DNA of 64,000 nucleotides from JAFLCM01 sp964510955 (GCA_964510955.1 CAZEDW010000006.1:1-64000); one strand, 5' to 3'; counted from the first letter of the stretch, positions 1 to 12,138 are shown. Program-made: numbers and translations. The notes: generated from the sequence alone by a model not told the origin.

Positions 1-112
1 TCCCGCGACCCCGCGCGCCGGCGAGCACCCGGGCGAAGACGTCGGCGAACGGCGCCGACGCCGGGATCGCTGCGCCGAGGGAGGCCGCCGGGATCTCCCC
101 GAGCTTCGTCAT
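1..112 (-). CDS. partial hypothetical protein, N-terminus only
   Basis: An open minus-strand frame begins at an ATG at 112 and runs off the left edge. It reads MTKLGEIPAASLGAAIPASA and continues with a balanced composition. Almost every third codon position is G or C, as expected for true coding sequence here, while the other frames become Arg-rich. The purine-rich GGAGGGGGG just before the ATG is too close to be a normal Shine-Dalgarno. The same frame stays open upstream through an Ala/Val/Glu low-complexity stretch, so the true start could lie further right. No family is recognised. A competing plus-strand frame (1..273) would give a poly-Pro C-terminus. Confidence 0.3.
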   Translation of the reverse strand, partial: MTKLGEIPAASLGAAIPASAPFADVFARVLAGARGRG

Positions 113-198
113 CCCCCCCTCCGCCACCCCCACCCCCTCCACCGCCGCCGCCCCCGCCACCGCCTCCTCCACCACCGCCGCCACCTCCGCCACCGACC
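113..198. repeat. low-complexity CCN/GGN trinucleotide tract
   Basis: About 86 bases consist almost entirely of CCN on the plus strand, which is GGN on the minus strand. One frame encodes over 20 prolines (plus), another encodes glycines (minus), and a third encodes Ala/Val/Glu (minus). The varied third base fits either a Pro or a Gly tract. The plus Pro frame ends at a TAG at 271-273 after a Gly/Pro-rich tail. Which strand is translated cannot be decided from this window. Confidence 0.7.
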
Positions 199-321
199 AC
201 CATCGGACCCGGCGGCGGCGGGCCGATTGAGCCGGGGCCGATCGGCCCGGGACCTGGAAGCCCGACGCCGTAGATGCGCGTCGGCACGCCGAGGATCGGC
301 GTGCGCCACAAAACAGCAGCT

Positions 322-350
322 CCCCGCCGCCCCGGAGGGAGGCGGCGGGG
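322..350. terminator. GC-rich hairpin, possible terminator
   Basis: A perfect 10-bp inverted repeat (322-331 with 341-350) encloses a 9-base loop. There is no T-run on either side, so intrinsic termination is uncertain. It lies between the low-complexity edge and the end of the acetyltransferase gene. The rest of 199..475 shows no convincing gene. Confidence 0.35.
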
Positions 351-475
351 ACCGCAACGGCACTTACCCGTGTGCGCACGGCCTGGGCTTGTCGCCTGGG
401 CTGTGTCTTTTCTCCGCCCCAGGCGCCCCGGTGTTGGCCGGTCAGCGACCCGACCGCGCGAGCGCCCCGAATCCA

Positions 476-1708
476 CTAGAAGCGGTCGCTCATCGTCGGC
501 GTGCCTCCCGGGAACGCAGACGCGAGGGCCGCGACCGCCGCGCTCGACCCGTGCAGCCACCCCAGCAGGCGAGCCTGCCCCGGCGTCACGAACCCCGCGT
601 ACAGCGACGCCAGCGCCTGCACATCAAGACGCACGCTCTGGTCGTCGCCATCCGCATCATCCGAGATCTTCTCGGCGTGCGCCTGCCCGTCTGCGATTCC
701 CAAACGCCACATCCCAGCGTTGTCGGGGAGCAGCCCATCGGTCAACGCGAGGGTGCCGTCAAACCTCGCTCCCGGACCAAACCCCCGCGCCTCCAGGGCC
801 TCTTTCACGCGCACGATCCGCAGCATCCAGTGGTCCTTGAAGCTCATGCGGAACACCTGCTGCGGCACGAGGGTCACGAAGGGGTGGTTCGGCCCGCCGA
901 AAAACTCGACCTCGTCGCCCATGGTCCCAAAGTCGCCCAGGAGCGTGAGAAGCCGGCGGCCGGCCCGCGCGGTCGAGAACGCCGCGTCCGACAGCGCGAT
1001 GCTGTGCCGCCCGCTCTGTGCGTCGCGGACCTGAGCCAGGAACAGATAACCCTCGAGAACGCTGCCGTCGCTCTCAGGTGCGAAGACACCGAAGCCCTCG
1101 TAACTTTCGTCGCGAAACTTGCGGGTGCGCTGCCACGCGTAGTCGCCGCGGTCGAGCATGCCGTCGGTGGTTTTGGCAAACGCCTGGTACACCGCCCGCA
1201 CGGCGGGCTCGTCGGCTTCCGACAGTGGGCGCACCGCGAGCTCCCGCTCGCGCACGCCCAGCCTCTCGATCCGCGCGCCGACCCGGAACAGGTGCCCCGC
1301 CTGCTCGAAGCCCACCTGCCGGTAAAGCGCCTGCGTGGACGCGTACAAGCACGACAGCGCCGCGCCCTCGCGCCACACCTCGCGCACGCACGCTCGCATC
1401 ATCCCCAGCGCCAGCCCGCCGCCGCGCGCCTCGGGCGCCACCGCCACACCCGCGATTCCGATCATCGGCACCGAGCGCCCCCCGAAGAACTGGCCCATCG
1501 GAATCCGCGCCAAACACGCCGGCGGCGCGGGATCCGGCCCCGCTCCGAGCGGGCGCGCCACCCGGATGTTGTCCAGGCCTACGTCCTTTGCCCACAACTC
1601 GCACTTGTCGGCGGGGCCGGCGAAGGCGAGGTGCAGCAGCCGACCCACCGTTGAGAGATCGCGGGAGGGGTCGAGGGGGGCGTACTGAACTCCGGGAGCA
1701 TCTGGCAT
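476..1708 (-). CDS. GNAT-family N-acetyltransferase, Eis-like
   Basis: This 410-residue protein resembles the Eis/enhanced-intracellular-survival group: two fused GNAT domains and a C-terminal sterol-carrier-like domain, which acetylate amines with acetyl-CoA. The first GNAT domain shows the acetyl-CoA loop VAVAPEARGGGLA at about residues 88-100. It is followed by a typical LYxxVGFxxAG segment. The length fits the Eis family (about 400). The ATG at 1708 is preferred; an in-frame GTG at 1729 would add seven residues. Neither has a clear ribosome site. The gene is divergent from the amidohydrolase gene at 1816. The substrate is unknown. Confidence 0.8.
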   Translation of the reverse strand: MPDAPGVQYAPLDPSRDLSTVGRLLHLAFAGPADKCELWAKDVGLDNIRVARPLGAGPDPAPPACLARIPMGQFFGGRSVPMIGIAGVAVAPEARGGGLALGMMRACVREVWREGAALSCLYASTQALYRQVGFEQAGHLFRVGARIERLGVRERELAVRPLSEADEPAVRAVYQAFAKTTDGMLDRGDYAWQRTRKFRDESYEGFGVFAPESDGSVLEGYLFLAQVRDAQSGRHSIALSDAAFSTARAGRRLLTLLGDFGTMGDEVEFFGGPNHPFVTLVPQQVFRMSFKDHWMLRIVRVKEALEARGFGPGARFDGTLALTDGLLPDNAGMWRLGIADGQAHAEKISDDADGDDQSVRLDVQALASLYAGFVTPGQARLLGWLHGSSAAVAALASAFPGGTPTMSDRF

Positions 1709-1815
1709 AACGCATACATACCACGCCACGCCGCCGAGGGTTCGCCGGTACGCCCTCGCGGTAGAATCACTCGCCCTTCATCGACCACCCATTCGCCCCC
1801 GATAGGCCGCAACAA

Positions 1816-5241
<3,426 letters not shown>

Positions 5242-5358
5242 CCCCGACCGCGCGCATCGAGCGATCAGTCTGGAACTAGGACAGCCCCGCCCGCCTGAGG
5301 TACGCTCACGCGCGCCCGCCGCGCGGCGGCATGTTCTGTTCTTGATCAATCTCTCTCC

Positions 5359-6615
5359 ATGACCCACCCGTCGGAAATACCAATCGGCTCCCGCCCCGGC
5401 CGCACCCCCGTGTGGGCCGCGTTCACGCTCACGTGGATCAACAACATCGGCGCCTCCGCCGCGCTCATGGGCATCTATTTCATCGCCCACAGCAGCTACG
5501 GGTACACCAACCGCGACAACCTGTACCTCGCTCTGGTGCAGGGCGCGACGTACATCGTCGGTGCGCTCACCGCCGGGCCGGTGGGCCGGATGATCGCCGG
5601 GCCCGGCCGCGCCATGTCCACCCGCTCGCTGGTAGGCCTCGTGATGGCGGCGATGGCGCTGGTGTGCTGGCTGCCGCTCGTGTGGCGCAGCCCGGCGGCG
5701 CTCTGGGTGCAGATGGCGGTCTATTCGCCTCTCAGCGGGTGGCTCTGGCCCCTGATCGAGTCGTTCCTGGCTTCGGGGCGAAGCGGGGCCGACCTGCGCC
5801 GCACGACCGGCGCCTTCAACTTCTCGTGGTCGAGCTGCCAGTTCATCACCTTCTGGGCGCTCCCTGTATTCATGCCCACGAGCCTGGTGGTGTCGCCCGA
5901 AGCGGCGGCCAAGGCCGCCTGGGCCATGCCCGTGCTGGCGCTCTCGCACGTGCTTGCGATGGCGGTGCTGGCACGAATCCCGCCCGAGCCGGGGACACAC
6001 GCCGATTCCGCTGATGAAACGCTGACGCCCGTCGATCGCGACAACTACAAGCGTCTGCTCAAGGCCACTCGCTGCCTCGTGGTGCTCAGCTACGCGGGCT
6101 ACATGGCCACCAGCCCCCTGCTGCCCGGGCGTCTCGCCGACGACTTCAAGATCACGCCGCAGTGGCAGACGCCGATCACCTCCATCTGGATGATCAGCCG
6201 CGTCGCCATGTTCTTCTTCATGTCCCGCTGGCACGGCTGGCACGGCAAACGCCGCACCCTGGTCTGGTCCGCCCTGCTGCTGGTGCTGGGAACCAACGGC
6301 ATCCTGATGGCCCCCACGCCAGAGGCCCTGGCGCTAGCGCTGGTTCTGTTCGGCATCGGCCACGGGGCGATCTATTCATCCGCGTTCTACTACGCCATGG
6401 AGGTCGGCTCAGCGGGCGTGGACGCCGGCGGCTGGCACGAGGCGATCATCGGCGTCGGCTACCTGCTGGGCCCCATCGCGGCCCTGCTCGCGACGCTCTT
6501 CGGACGCGAGTTCCTGCCAGCGTTCAAGATCACCGTCATCATCGACATCATGGCGGTCGGCGCCGGGATGCTGGCGTTGTTCGCCGCCAGTCGGCGCACC
6601 ATCGTCAGGGCGTGA
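5359..6615 (+). CDS. MFS-type transporter
   Basis: This 418-residue integral membrane protein has about 12 predicted hydrophobic helices split by a hydrophilic loop near residues 215-235, the usual layout of major facilitator proteins. The N-terminus (WAAFTLTWINNIGASAALM) enters the first helix. Arg/Gly-rich cytoplasmic loops such as VGRMIAGPGRAM and SRWHGWHGKRRT fit the family. It stands 117 bases after the amidohydrolase gene on the same strand and may be co-transcribed, which would suggest uptake or export of a hydrolysis product. The substrate cannot be read from the sequence. Confidence 0.75.
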   Translation: MTHPSEIPIGSRPGRTPVWAAFTLTWINNIGASAALMGIYFIAHSSYGYTNRDNLYLALVQGATYIVGALTAGPVGRMIAGPGRAMSTRSLVGLVMAAMALVCWLPLVWRSPAALWVQMAVYSPLSGWLWPLIESFLASGRSGADLRRTTGAFNFSWSSCQFITFWALPVFMPTSLVVSPEAAAKAAWAMPVLALSHVLAMAVLARIPPEPGTHADSADETLTPVDRDNYKRLLKATRCLVVLSYAGYMATSPLLPGRLADDFKITPQWQTPITSIWMISRVAMFFFMSRWHGWHGKRRTLVWSALLLVLGTNGILMAPTPEALALALVLFGIGHGAIYSSAFYYAMEVGSAGVDAGGWHEAIIGVGYLLGPIAALLATLFGREFLPAFKITVIIDIMAVGAGMLALFAASRRTIVRA

Positions 6616-7164
6616 CCACTGGGCCACGCGCGACATCGGCGCACAGTGCCCAATCACCTGCTCGACTGGTCCACGACTGGACCTCTTCCAAAGAAAAACC
6701 CCAGACCTGCATGGCTGCAAGTCCGGGGCGTTGAGTAAGAGGGAAGCCTGGGTTGGAGACCTGTGCGATTCCGACCTTCGGCCCGAATCACACAGGGCAG
6801 ATTGACCGCTCGCCGATTGTTATCGGACGCGCGACCGACTATGAACTTTGTGCGGGATCGAACCGCCCTTTTCCAAGGTTCAATGTACCCGCAAACCACG
6901 AGTCTGGCAAGATTTCGTTGGCTCTTCGGGCTTCCATGCGCCCTTTTCTTCGAGACAAGCCAACCAGTTTGCCGTTGTTCACCGATACGGACCGGAACCA
7001 AGGCGGTTTCCGGCTCCAGAGGGGTATTCGCTCCCAAAGTCGGGGTCGATGCACGAAAAGCCGGGTTGGGGATGAATAACCAAAAATGACGGCAAATTGG
7101 CCGAATCCGACCTCCAATCGCTGCAGCACCTCGATTGAAATAAACGTCCGAAAAGCGCCGAGGC
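6616..7164. other. 549-base non-coding stretch with strong secondary structure
   Basis: This gap has noticeably lower GC than its neighbours and no convincing gene. It holds a minus-strand hairpin with a T-run (6691-6728). It also holds a 12-bp inverted repeat with one mismatch (6760-6771 with 6785-6796). The minus-strand open frames here give an unlikely composition. A minus-strand structured RNA or a long 3' untranslated region of the 7165..8241 gene is possible; neither is proven. Confidence 0.5.
6691..6728 (-). terminator. intrinsic terminator, minus strand
   Basis: The hairpin pairs 6699-6711 with 6716-6728, a 13-bp stem with two mismatches and a TGGC loop. On the minus strand it is followed directly by TTTTTCTTT. 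It would stop transcription coming from about 7160 or from a small RNA within the gap. There is no T-run in the plus direction, so it does not serve the MFS gene. Confidence 0.65.
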
Positions 7165-8241
7165 TTAACCACCCATTGGTGTGAGCGCTTCGCGCGGGGG
7201 CTGGCCCGTCACAATTTGGTCGCGCCCGCCTGGAGCGATCAGCCGCTTGATGAAACTGTCGTACTCGCTCGACGCCCGTTCGAGATCTTCTCCAAAGTAC
7301 GCGTTGAACACCGTGGGGCCCGAGCGCGTGGCCAGGGCGTTGATCGCGGCACGCTCGCTGATGCGCTTGGAGATGGTCGCTCGCTGGCCGCCGGTCACGC
7401 AGTCGCTCAGCAGAGCCTGGAACATGGGGCGGTACTTGCCGCCCTCGCCGCTGTTGAGGAAATGGGTCAGGGCCCAGATCTGCGCGTAGAAGTCCAGCAG
7501 CGACGAGTCGCCGTTACCCAGAAAGTCCTGCGGCTTGGAGTCCAGCACCTTCTTCAGCGGCATGAGCGTGCCGGAGCTGGCGGCCTTGCGGAGCTGGTCG
7601 AATCGCTCGATGTTGGCCCAGGGCAGAAACGACGGCGCCCCGCCGGACCACCGGTGCCCCTCCATGTACACCGCGATGCCTTCTTCCAGCCAGATCGGCA
7701 GCGGGTCTTTGAACGTGCGCTGGGTGTACTGGTGCCAGCCCTCGTGGGCGGCGATCGCCAGCGTGTCGAACAGTCCCAGGTCGTAGTACACCCCGATGCC
7801 GCGCGACGCGTACCCGCCACGCTGGATCCGCGTCAGCTCGGTCGCCTGCTCTCCCATCAGCCGCTGCGTCAGCCGCTCCCACTGCGGCCGGCTGTCCATC
7901 AGGTAGGTGTCCAGACGTTGCGGCGGCGCCGGCAGTGGCGCCAGCGCCGTGCGGTAATGTGCCAGCGCGTACTCGACAAACTCGATCATCCGGTCGCGGA
8001 TCACCGAGTTCTTCTCGGTCGTGTAAATGCGGTAGTGCTCGGTCCGGATCACCTTGCCAGGGGTGTCACCAAAGTTCCATGGCTCGGTCGAGAGAATCCC
8101 CGGGGTGGGATCAACCGCGCCCACGCCCGATCCCGCCGCGGCGCCCAGCGAAGCCCGTTCAGAGCGGATCGCGCATGAGCCCAGCCCTGCGGCTGCCAGC
8201 ACCAGACCAACCAACCAGTATCGACGTGCGGGTGACTTCAT
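7165..8241 (-). CDS. lipoprotein with zincin-like HEGWH motif
   Basis: This 358-residue protein begins with a Lys/Arg n-region, a hydrophobic stretch and a likely lipobox, LGSC near residue 23, so it is probably membrane-anchored outside the cytoplasm. H166-E167-G-W-H170 fits the HExxH zinc-metallopeptidase signature. The following WLEEGIAVYMEG supplies a possible third ligand (E186 or E187). This arrangement resembles gluzincin-like DUF1570/peptidase-MA proteins common in planctomycetes. Proteolytic activity is inferred from the motif alone. The gene appears monocistronic. Confidence 0.65.
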   Translation of the reverse strand: MKSPARRYWLVGLVLAAAGLGSCAIRSERASLGAAAGSGVGAVDPTPGILSTEPWNFGDTPGKVIRTEHYRIYTTEKNSVIRDRMIEFVEYALAHYRTALAPLPAPPQRLDTYLMDSRPQWERLTQRLMGEQATELTRIQRGGYASRGIGVYYDLGLFDTLAIAAHEGWHQYTQRTFKDPLPIWLEEGIAVYMEGHRWSGGAPSFLPWANIERFDQLRKAASSGTLMPLKKVLDSKPQDFLGNGDSSLLDFYAQIWALTHFLNSGEGGKYRPMFQALLSDCVTGGQRATISKRISERAAINALATRSGPTVFNAYFGEDLERASSEYDSFIKRLIAPGGRDQIVTGQPPREALTPMGG

Positions 8242-8743
8242 TTGTAGGGAGTCTAAGGCCGTCGGAGGGTGCCCCGATGCGATACGTCACTGCCATCGGC
8301 CAGCCGGACAGCCCCTGTGCATGGCGATCCTCGCTTGGAACGGACCAACCTGGGCGACGATCCATGTTTTTTGTGGAAAGCCCAAAGGTCGCGGCATCCG
8401 AAACGGAAGGCCCAGCGATTGGATATGCAGCGCCGCCGGCCGCAACGGGTGGCTGTGATCGTCAAATCCATGCCGTTCAAAATACAAACACAAACGGCTC
8501 TTTTCAGCCAAAATTTCGGCGAAAATCGTTGGGGTTTGGAGAAAATCCCCCCAATTCCGCCCGAATCCATTCGCTTTCCGGACATTCTGAGGTACATTCA
8601 GAATGCACCCCCTCTCCGCGCGGCACGCCCAGGCCGGGTTGGGAGGAGTCAGAGGACGTTGTCATTACAGTCTCGCGCGGCCTAGGGGAAGCGTCCACCC
8701 TCACAGACATGGCAGGGCCGTCGCGAAGAAGGAGAGAATCATC
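8242..8743. other. 502-base intergenic region upstream of a secreted-protein gene
   Basis: No gene is supported here. The stretch from about 8500 to 8610 is AT-richer than its surroundings. It contains a TTGGGG/CCCCAA inverted repeat (8529-8534 with 8549-8554), a perfect 8-bp palindrome (8583-8605), and the word GAGGACGTTGTC (8652-8663), which recurs before the dockerin gene at 60680. It is presumably the promoter and leader of the gene at 8744. Confidence 0.5.
8583..8605. promoter_or_regulatory. perfect inverted repeat, possible operator
   Basis: CATTCTGA (8583-8590) and TCAGAATG (8598-8605) are exact reverse complements separated by seven bases. The site lies about 140 bases before the start at 8744. 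It could be a dimeric regulator site or an RNA hairpin; the regulator is unknown. Confidence 0.4.
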
Positions 8744-9835
8744 ATGATGAATCGCTATGGTCTCGCTCTCGTTGCGCTGGCCGGCCTGGCCTCCAGCGCG
8801 GTCGCTGGTCCCACCGGCACCATCATCTACACCGATCTGACCCACAACGACATCGCGTCGATCCCCGGCAACGGCGGCGCGGTCACCACCCTCATCGACT
8901 TCCCCGGCGCGCTCGGCTCGAACGGCACCCGCATGGGCGGCATCGTTCAGGTCGGCAGCAGCTTCTACGTCGCCAACGGGCCCGTCCCCGTGCCGAATCC
9001 CTCTGACTCGGCCATCTGGAAGATCGACGGCCTGCTCAGCGGCACCCCCACCGTCACCAACTTCGCCTTCGGCGATCCGGTCCAGAACCCCACCGACATC
9101 GAGTACGACGCCGACTTCAACGGCCTCATCTGGCAGCAGAATCCGTTTGGCCCCGTCGCCCAGGGCGCTCAGGACGGCATCTACTCCAAGAACTTCGGTG
9201 GCGGCGGCGTCGTCACCAGCTTCTCCGAGCCCAACCACAGCGACCCGACCCCGCGCTACGAGGCCGGCACCTACATGACCCACAACCCGATCGGCTCGGG
9301 TTACTACGTCATGGCCCTCAACGGCGGCAACCTCCCCGGCGGCCCCAACCCCGCCGGAGACAACGTCTCGCCCTCCACCATGTGGAAGATGACGGTCAAT
9401 CCCGTCACCCAGATCGCCAGCCTGACCCTCGCTTATGACTTCAGCGCCCTGAACCCCGACCTGGTCCAGGTCCGCGGCATCACCGCCATCCCCGGCCAGC
9501 AGGCCCTGTACGTCACCGAGTGGCTCGAGGGCAAGGTTTACCGCATCGACCTCGACGGCACCGGCGCCGTCACCGGCATCACCTCGATCGCCAGCGGCCT
9601 CGATCACCCCGAGTGCATCGAGTGGAACCCCTTCTGCAACAAGCTGGTCATCTCTGAAGAGGCCAACAAGAACGTCCCCAACCAGAAGATCAGCCAGATC
9701 AACCCGGACGGCAGCGGCTACGAGGTCCTCGTCACCGCGACCCACGCCCGCGGCTTCGCGTTCGTCCCGACCCCGGGCGCCGCTGGCCTGCTGAGCCTCG
9801 CCGGCCTCGTCGGCCTGCGTCGCCGTCGCGCCTGA
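8744..9835 (+). CDS. secreted protein with PEP-CTERM-like sorting tail
   Basis: The product has 363 residues. A signal peptide (MMNRYGLALVALAGLASSAVAG) precedes a beta-rich body with blade-like phrases such as TDIEYDADFNGLIW and GSGYYVMALNGG, perhaps an NHL/SMP-like propeller. The C-terminus is a short PTP motif, a hydrophobic helix and a basic RRRRRA end. That is the tripartite layout of PEP-CTERM-type sorting signals and implies processing by an exosortase-like enzyme, which is not in this window. The start at 8744 is supported by AAGGAG at 8729-8734, nine bases upstream. An intrinsic terminator follows. Confidence 0.75.
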   Translation: MMNRYGLALVALAGLASSAVAGPTGTIIYTDLTHNDIASIPGNGGAVTTLIDFPGALGSNGTRMGGIVQVGSSFYVANGPVPVPNPSDSAIWKIDGLLSGTPTVTNFAFGDPVQNPTDIEYDADFNGLIWQQNPFGPVAQGAQDGIYSKNFGGGGVVTSFSEPNHSDPTPRYEAGTYMTHNPIGSGYYVMALNGGNLPGGPNPAGDNVSPSTMWKMTVNPVTQIASLTLAYDFSALNPDLVQVRGITAIPGQQALYVTEWLEGKVYRIDLDGTGAVTGITSIASGLDHPECIEWNPFCNKLVISEEANKNVPNQKISQINPDGSGYEVLVTATHARGFAFVPTPGAAGLLSLAGLVGLRRRRA

Positions 9836-9869
9836 TCGTCAGTTCCGTCTCACATCAAGTAACCCCGAG

Positions 9870-9900
9870 CCCCGCGCCCCCGGCGCGGGGTTTTTCGTTT
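9870..9900 (+). terminator. intrinsic terminator
   Basis: A 9-bp perfect GC stem (9870-9878 with 9882-9890) with a CCC loop is followed by TTTTTCGTTTTT. It lies 35 bases after the stop of the PEP-CTERM-type gene and ends that unit. Confidence 0.9.
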
Positions 9901-9959
9901 TTCTCAGGCCGAGCAGCCCCCGACGCACGCCACCCCACCGTCGCCCAAATTCCGACTGC

Positions 9960-10355
9960 CTACGCGGCCTGGGCCGCCACGGGCCGCAGGGCCGTCTGCA
10001 CCGCCGAGGCCAGCGCGTGCGGTTCGACGCTTCGCGAGATCGAGGTGTACTGGCTCCGCTGCATCGTGTCGTGGGCGCTCGCGGACGCGCCGGCGCCGAG
10101 CCAGCCGGGGCCCCCACCCACGAGGATCACCGGTGGGGTAACGCCCTTGTCGCGGAGCGACTCGATCATGGTCACGCCGTCCATCGCGGGCATCGACGCC
10201 GCGGCGACGATCAGGTCCGGCGCATGGGCAACGGCCAGGTCCAGCCCTTCCCGCCCATCGCGGGCCTCGATCACCCGGTGCCCGGCGCGCGACAGCGTCA
10301 GACGCGCCAGCGTACGGCCGAGGTGTGAATCATCCACAAGCAGGATCAACGCCAT
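9960..10355 (-). CDS. stand-alone receiver-like protein lacking the phospho-acceptor Asp
   Basis: This 131-residue protein has the CheY-like fold: an acidic pair D8-D9 in LILLVDDS, and MPAMDG at 55-60 where receivers carry MPxMDG. The residue that should be the phosphorylated Asp is A52 (sequence LIVAAASMP instead of a V-L-D-type strand). The conserved Lys region reads ISRSVEP rather than the usual KP motif. A conventional phosphorelay role is therefore unlikely; it may act as a phosphorylation-independent partner or be decaying. No kinase or output domain lies beside it. Confidence 0.75.
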   Translation of the reverse strand: MALILLVDDSHLGRTLARLTLSRAGHRVIEARDGREGLDLAVAHAPDLIVAAASMPAMDGVTMIESLRDKGVTPPVILVGGGPGWLGAGASASAHDTMQRSQYTSISRSVEPHALASAVQTALRPVAAQAA

Positions 10356-10534
10356 CGCGGGGCCTCCGTTCCCAACTCCGCGTTGCTATCGGGCTTTTGC
10401 AGATGGGACTGAACCCACGGCATGCCCCCGGTGCCCGGCGAAGAACCGCGATAACGCGGTCGGGCGTGCGGGTGGCCGTATCGTGCCAGGGGTTTCGCCA
10501 CGGATGAATCGGGTGAACAGGGAGGATTGAGGCT

Positions 10535-11113
10535 TCATGGGTGTTCATCCGAGGCATCCGTGATCGGTTTCCCTGATCGCCGCCGACGTCGGAAGAACTC
10601 GTGCAGAAGCTCCGCGCTCTGCTCGCCGAGCACCGCGGCGATGGGCACGACGCGGTGGTTCAGCCGTGGGTCTTCGGTGAGCCGCATGAGCGAGCCGGCG
10701 CAGCCCGCCTTGGGATCGCGAGCGCCGTAGATCAGGCGTCCCAAGCGCGCGTTGACGATGGCCCCCGCGCACATGGCACAGGGTTCCAGGGTGACAACCA
10801 GCGTCGCGTGGTTGAGGCGCCAGTCACCCGCCGCCCGCGCCGCTCGCGCGATGGCGATCGCCTCGGCGTGGCCCAGCGGGTCGCGGGCGGCTTCGCGCTG
10901 GTTGCGGCCTTCCCCCAGGACCAGGCCGGTGGCGGTCTCATAGACCACCGCGCCGACGGGGACTTCTCCCTCGGCCGCCGAGTGTCCGGCCAGCTCCAGG
11001 GCGCGGGCCATCATGCGGAGGTCGGTGTCGCCCGCGGCGCCGGCGAAGGCGCGCGCCGGCGGGGCCGAACGCGAGAGCCTGGTCGGCCTGATGATGGGGC
11101 CCGGGCGCAACAT
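10535..11113 (-). CDS. tadA: tRNA-specific adenosine deaminase
   Basis: TadA deaminates adenosine 34 of tRNA-Arg(ACG) to inosine in the cytoplasm. The zinc deaminase signature is complete: H82-A-E84 (GHAEAIAIA) and P111-C-A-M-C115. The substrate-specific stretch NARLGRLIYGARDPKAGCAGS follows. At 192 residues it is slightly longer than usual (150-170) because of about 25 extra N-terminal residues. The start codon overlaps the tatC stop (TGATG), so translation is probably coupled. Confidence 0.93.
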   Translation of the reverse strand: MLRPGPIIRPTRLSRSAPPARAFAGAAGDTDLRMMARALELAGHSAAEGEVPVGAVVYETATGLVLGEGRNQREAARDPLGHAEAIAIARAARAAGDWRLNHATLVVTLEPCAMCAGAIVNARLGRLIYGARDPKAGCAGSLMRLTEDPRLNHRVVPIAAVLGEQSAELLHEFFRRRRRSGKPITDASDEHP

Positions 11114-12138
11114 CAGTCGTCACCCAGGTGCCCATCGGTGCCGGGCAACAGGCCTTGGCGTGCGGCGTCCGTCGGGGCGCCGGTACCGACGGGCGCCCGC
11201 TTCCACCAACCCTGCGCCACCCGTGACGCCGGCATGAACTTCATCAGGACGATCCCCAGCTCGTACAGCGAGTAGATCATGGCGCCCAGCAGGATGAGCG
11301 AGCCGGGGTCCTGCGTTGGCAGCAGCGCGCCGAGAAATACCGACCCGAAGATCGCATGCCTGCGGTACTGCGTCAGGAGCTTGTGATCGATCAGCCCAGT
11401 CCACGAGATCAGCATCAGCACGATGGGCACCTGCGACGCCACCGCGAACGCCAGCCCCATCATGAATACAAGGTTTACATACTCGCTCACGCGGTACTGC
11501 TGGGCGATGCCCGCGCCGCTCTGCAGCGGCAGCGCGAACACCTTTCCATCCGCGCCCTCGACCCGCAGTTGTCCGGCCACCTCGTTGACCCACATGTCGC
11601 CGGGCTTGCGGCCGTCGGGGTCGCCCTTGAACATCGGGACCGAGGGCAACACCTGGCCGGGAGGCGCCGGCACCGTCGGCGTCGGCGTCTTGAGCAGCCC
11701 CGCGCCGAACTCGATCAGAAAGAACAGGCTCAGAGGAAGGATGACGTAGTACAGGATGACCAGGCCCAACGCCGTCAGCAGCCCCGAGAGCGGGATGAGG
11801 AAGTAGATAAACCGGCGTTCCTTCTGATACAAGCCGGGAGAAACGAACAACCACACCTGATAAAGCACCCACGGCATCGCCACAACCAGCGTGGCGACCG
11901 CGGAGACCTTGACGTACGCGGCGAACGCCTCGAGCGGGCTGGTGACGATGAGCTGGGCCGGCTCGCCGGCGCGGTGCAGGGAGTCATACAGCGGGGCGGT
12001 GACCACCCGCAGCAGGCCCTCTCCGAACACCAGGAAAACAACGAACACCGGAACCGGGATGAGCAGCGCCCACATCAGCCGTTTGCGGAGTTCGTCCAGG
12101 TGCTCGCCGAACGACATAATGGTGGGTACTTGCCGCAT
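11113..12138 (-). CDS. tatC: twin-arginine translocase subunit TatC
   Basis: TatC is the membrane receptor of the Tat pathway, which exports folded proteins bearing RR signals. The N-terminus carries the diagnostic SFGEHLDELRKRL, followed by six hydrophobic segments. The 341 residues exceed the usual 240-270, owing to a hydrophilic Pro/Gly-rich insertion of about 70 residues between membrane segments (about 165-235). Similar insertions are known in planctomycete TatC proteins. The ATG at 12138 is used; the ATG at 12117 (MSFGEHLDEL) is equally possible. It is the first gene of a tatC-tadA unit divergent from the sigma factor gene. Confidence 0.93.
   Translation of the reverse strand: MRQVPTIMSFGEHLDELRKRLMWALLIPVPVFVVFLVFGEGLLRVVTAPLYDSLHRAGEPAQLIVTSPLEAFAAYVKVSAVATLVVAMPWVLYQVWLFVSPGLYQKERRFIYFLIPLSGLLTALGLVILYYVILPLSLFFLIEFGAGLLKTPTPTVPAPPGQVLPSVPMFKGDPDGRKPGDMWVNEVAGQLRVEGADGKVFALPLQSGAGIAQQYRVSEYVNLVFMMGLAFAVASQVPIVLMLISWTGLIDHKLLTQYRRHAIFGSVFLGALLPTQDPGSLILLGAMIYSLYELGIVLMKFMPASRVAQGWWKRAPVGTGAPTDAARQGLLPGTDGHLGDD

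Noticed and set aside
227..1654. 475-residue plus-strand open frame
   Set aside because: It is antisense to the acetyltransferase and rich in Arg/His/Pro, a typical shadow in GC-rich DNA.
6740..6800. tRNA-like T-arm sequence (GTGCGATTCC)
   Set aside because: No acceptor stem, anticodon arm or D-arm can be folded around it.
6860..6960. GGTTCGATCCC on the minus strand, like a tRNA T-loop
   Set aside because: The acceptor strands do not pair and no anticodon arm was found.
6654..7172. 172-residue minus-strand open frame
   Set aside because: It covers the structured non-coding stretch and its terminator, has an unlikely composition and has no ribosome site.
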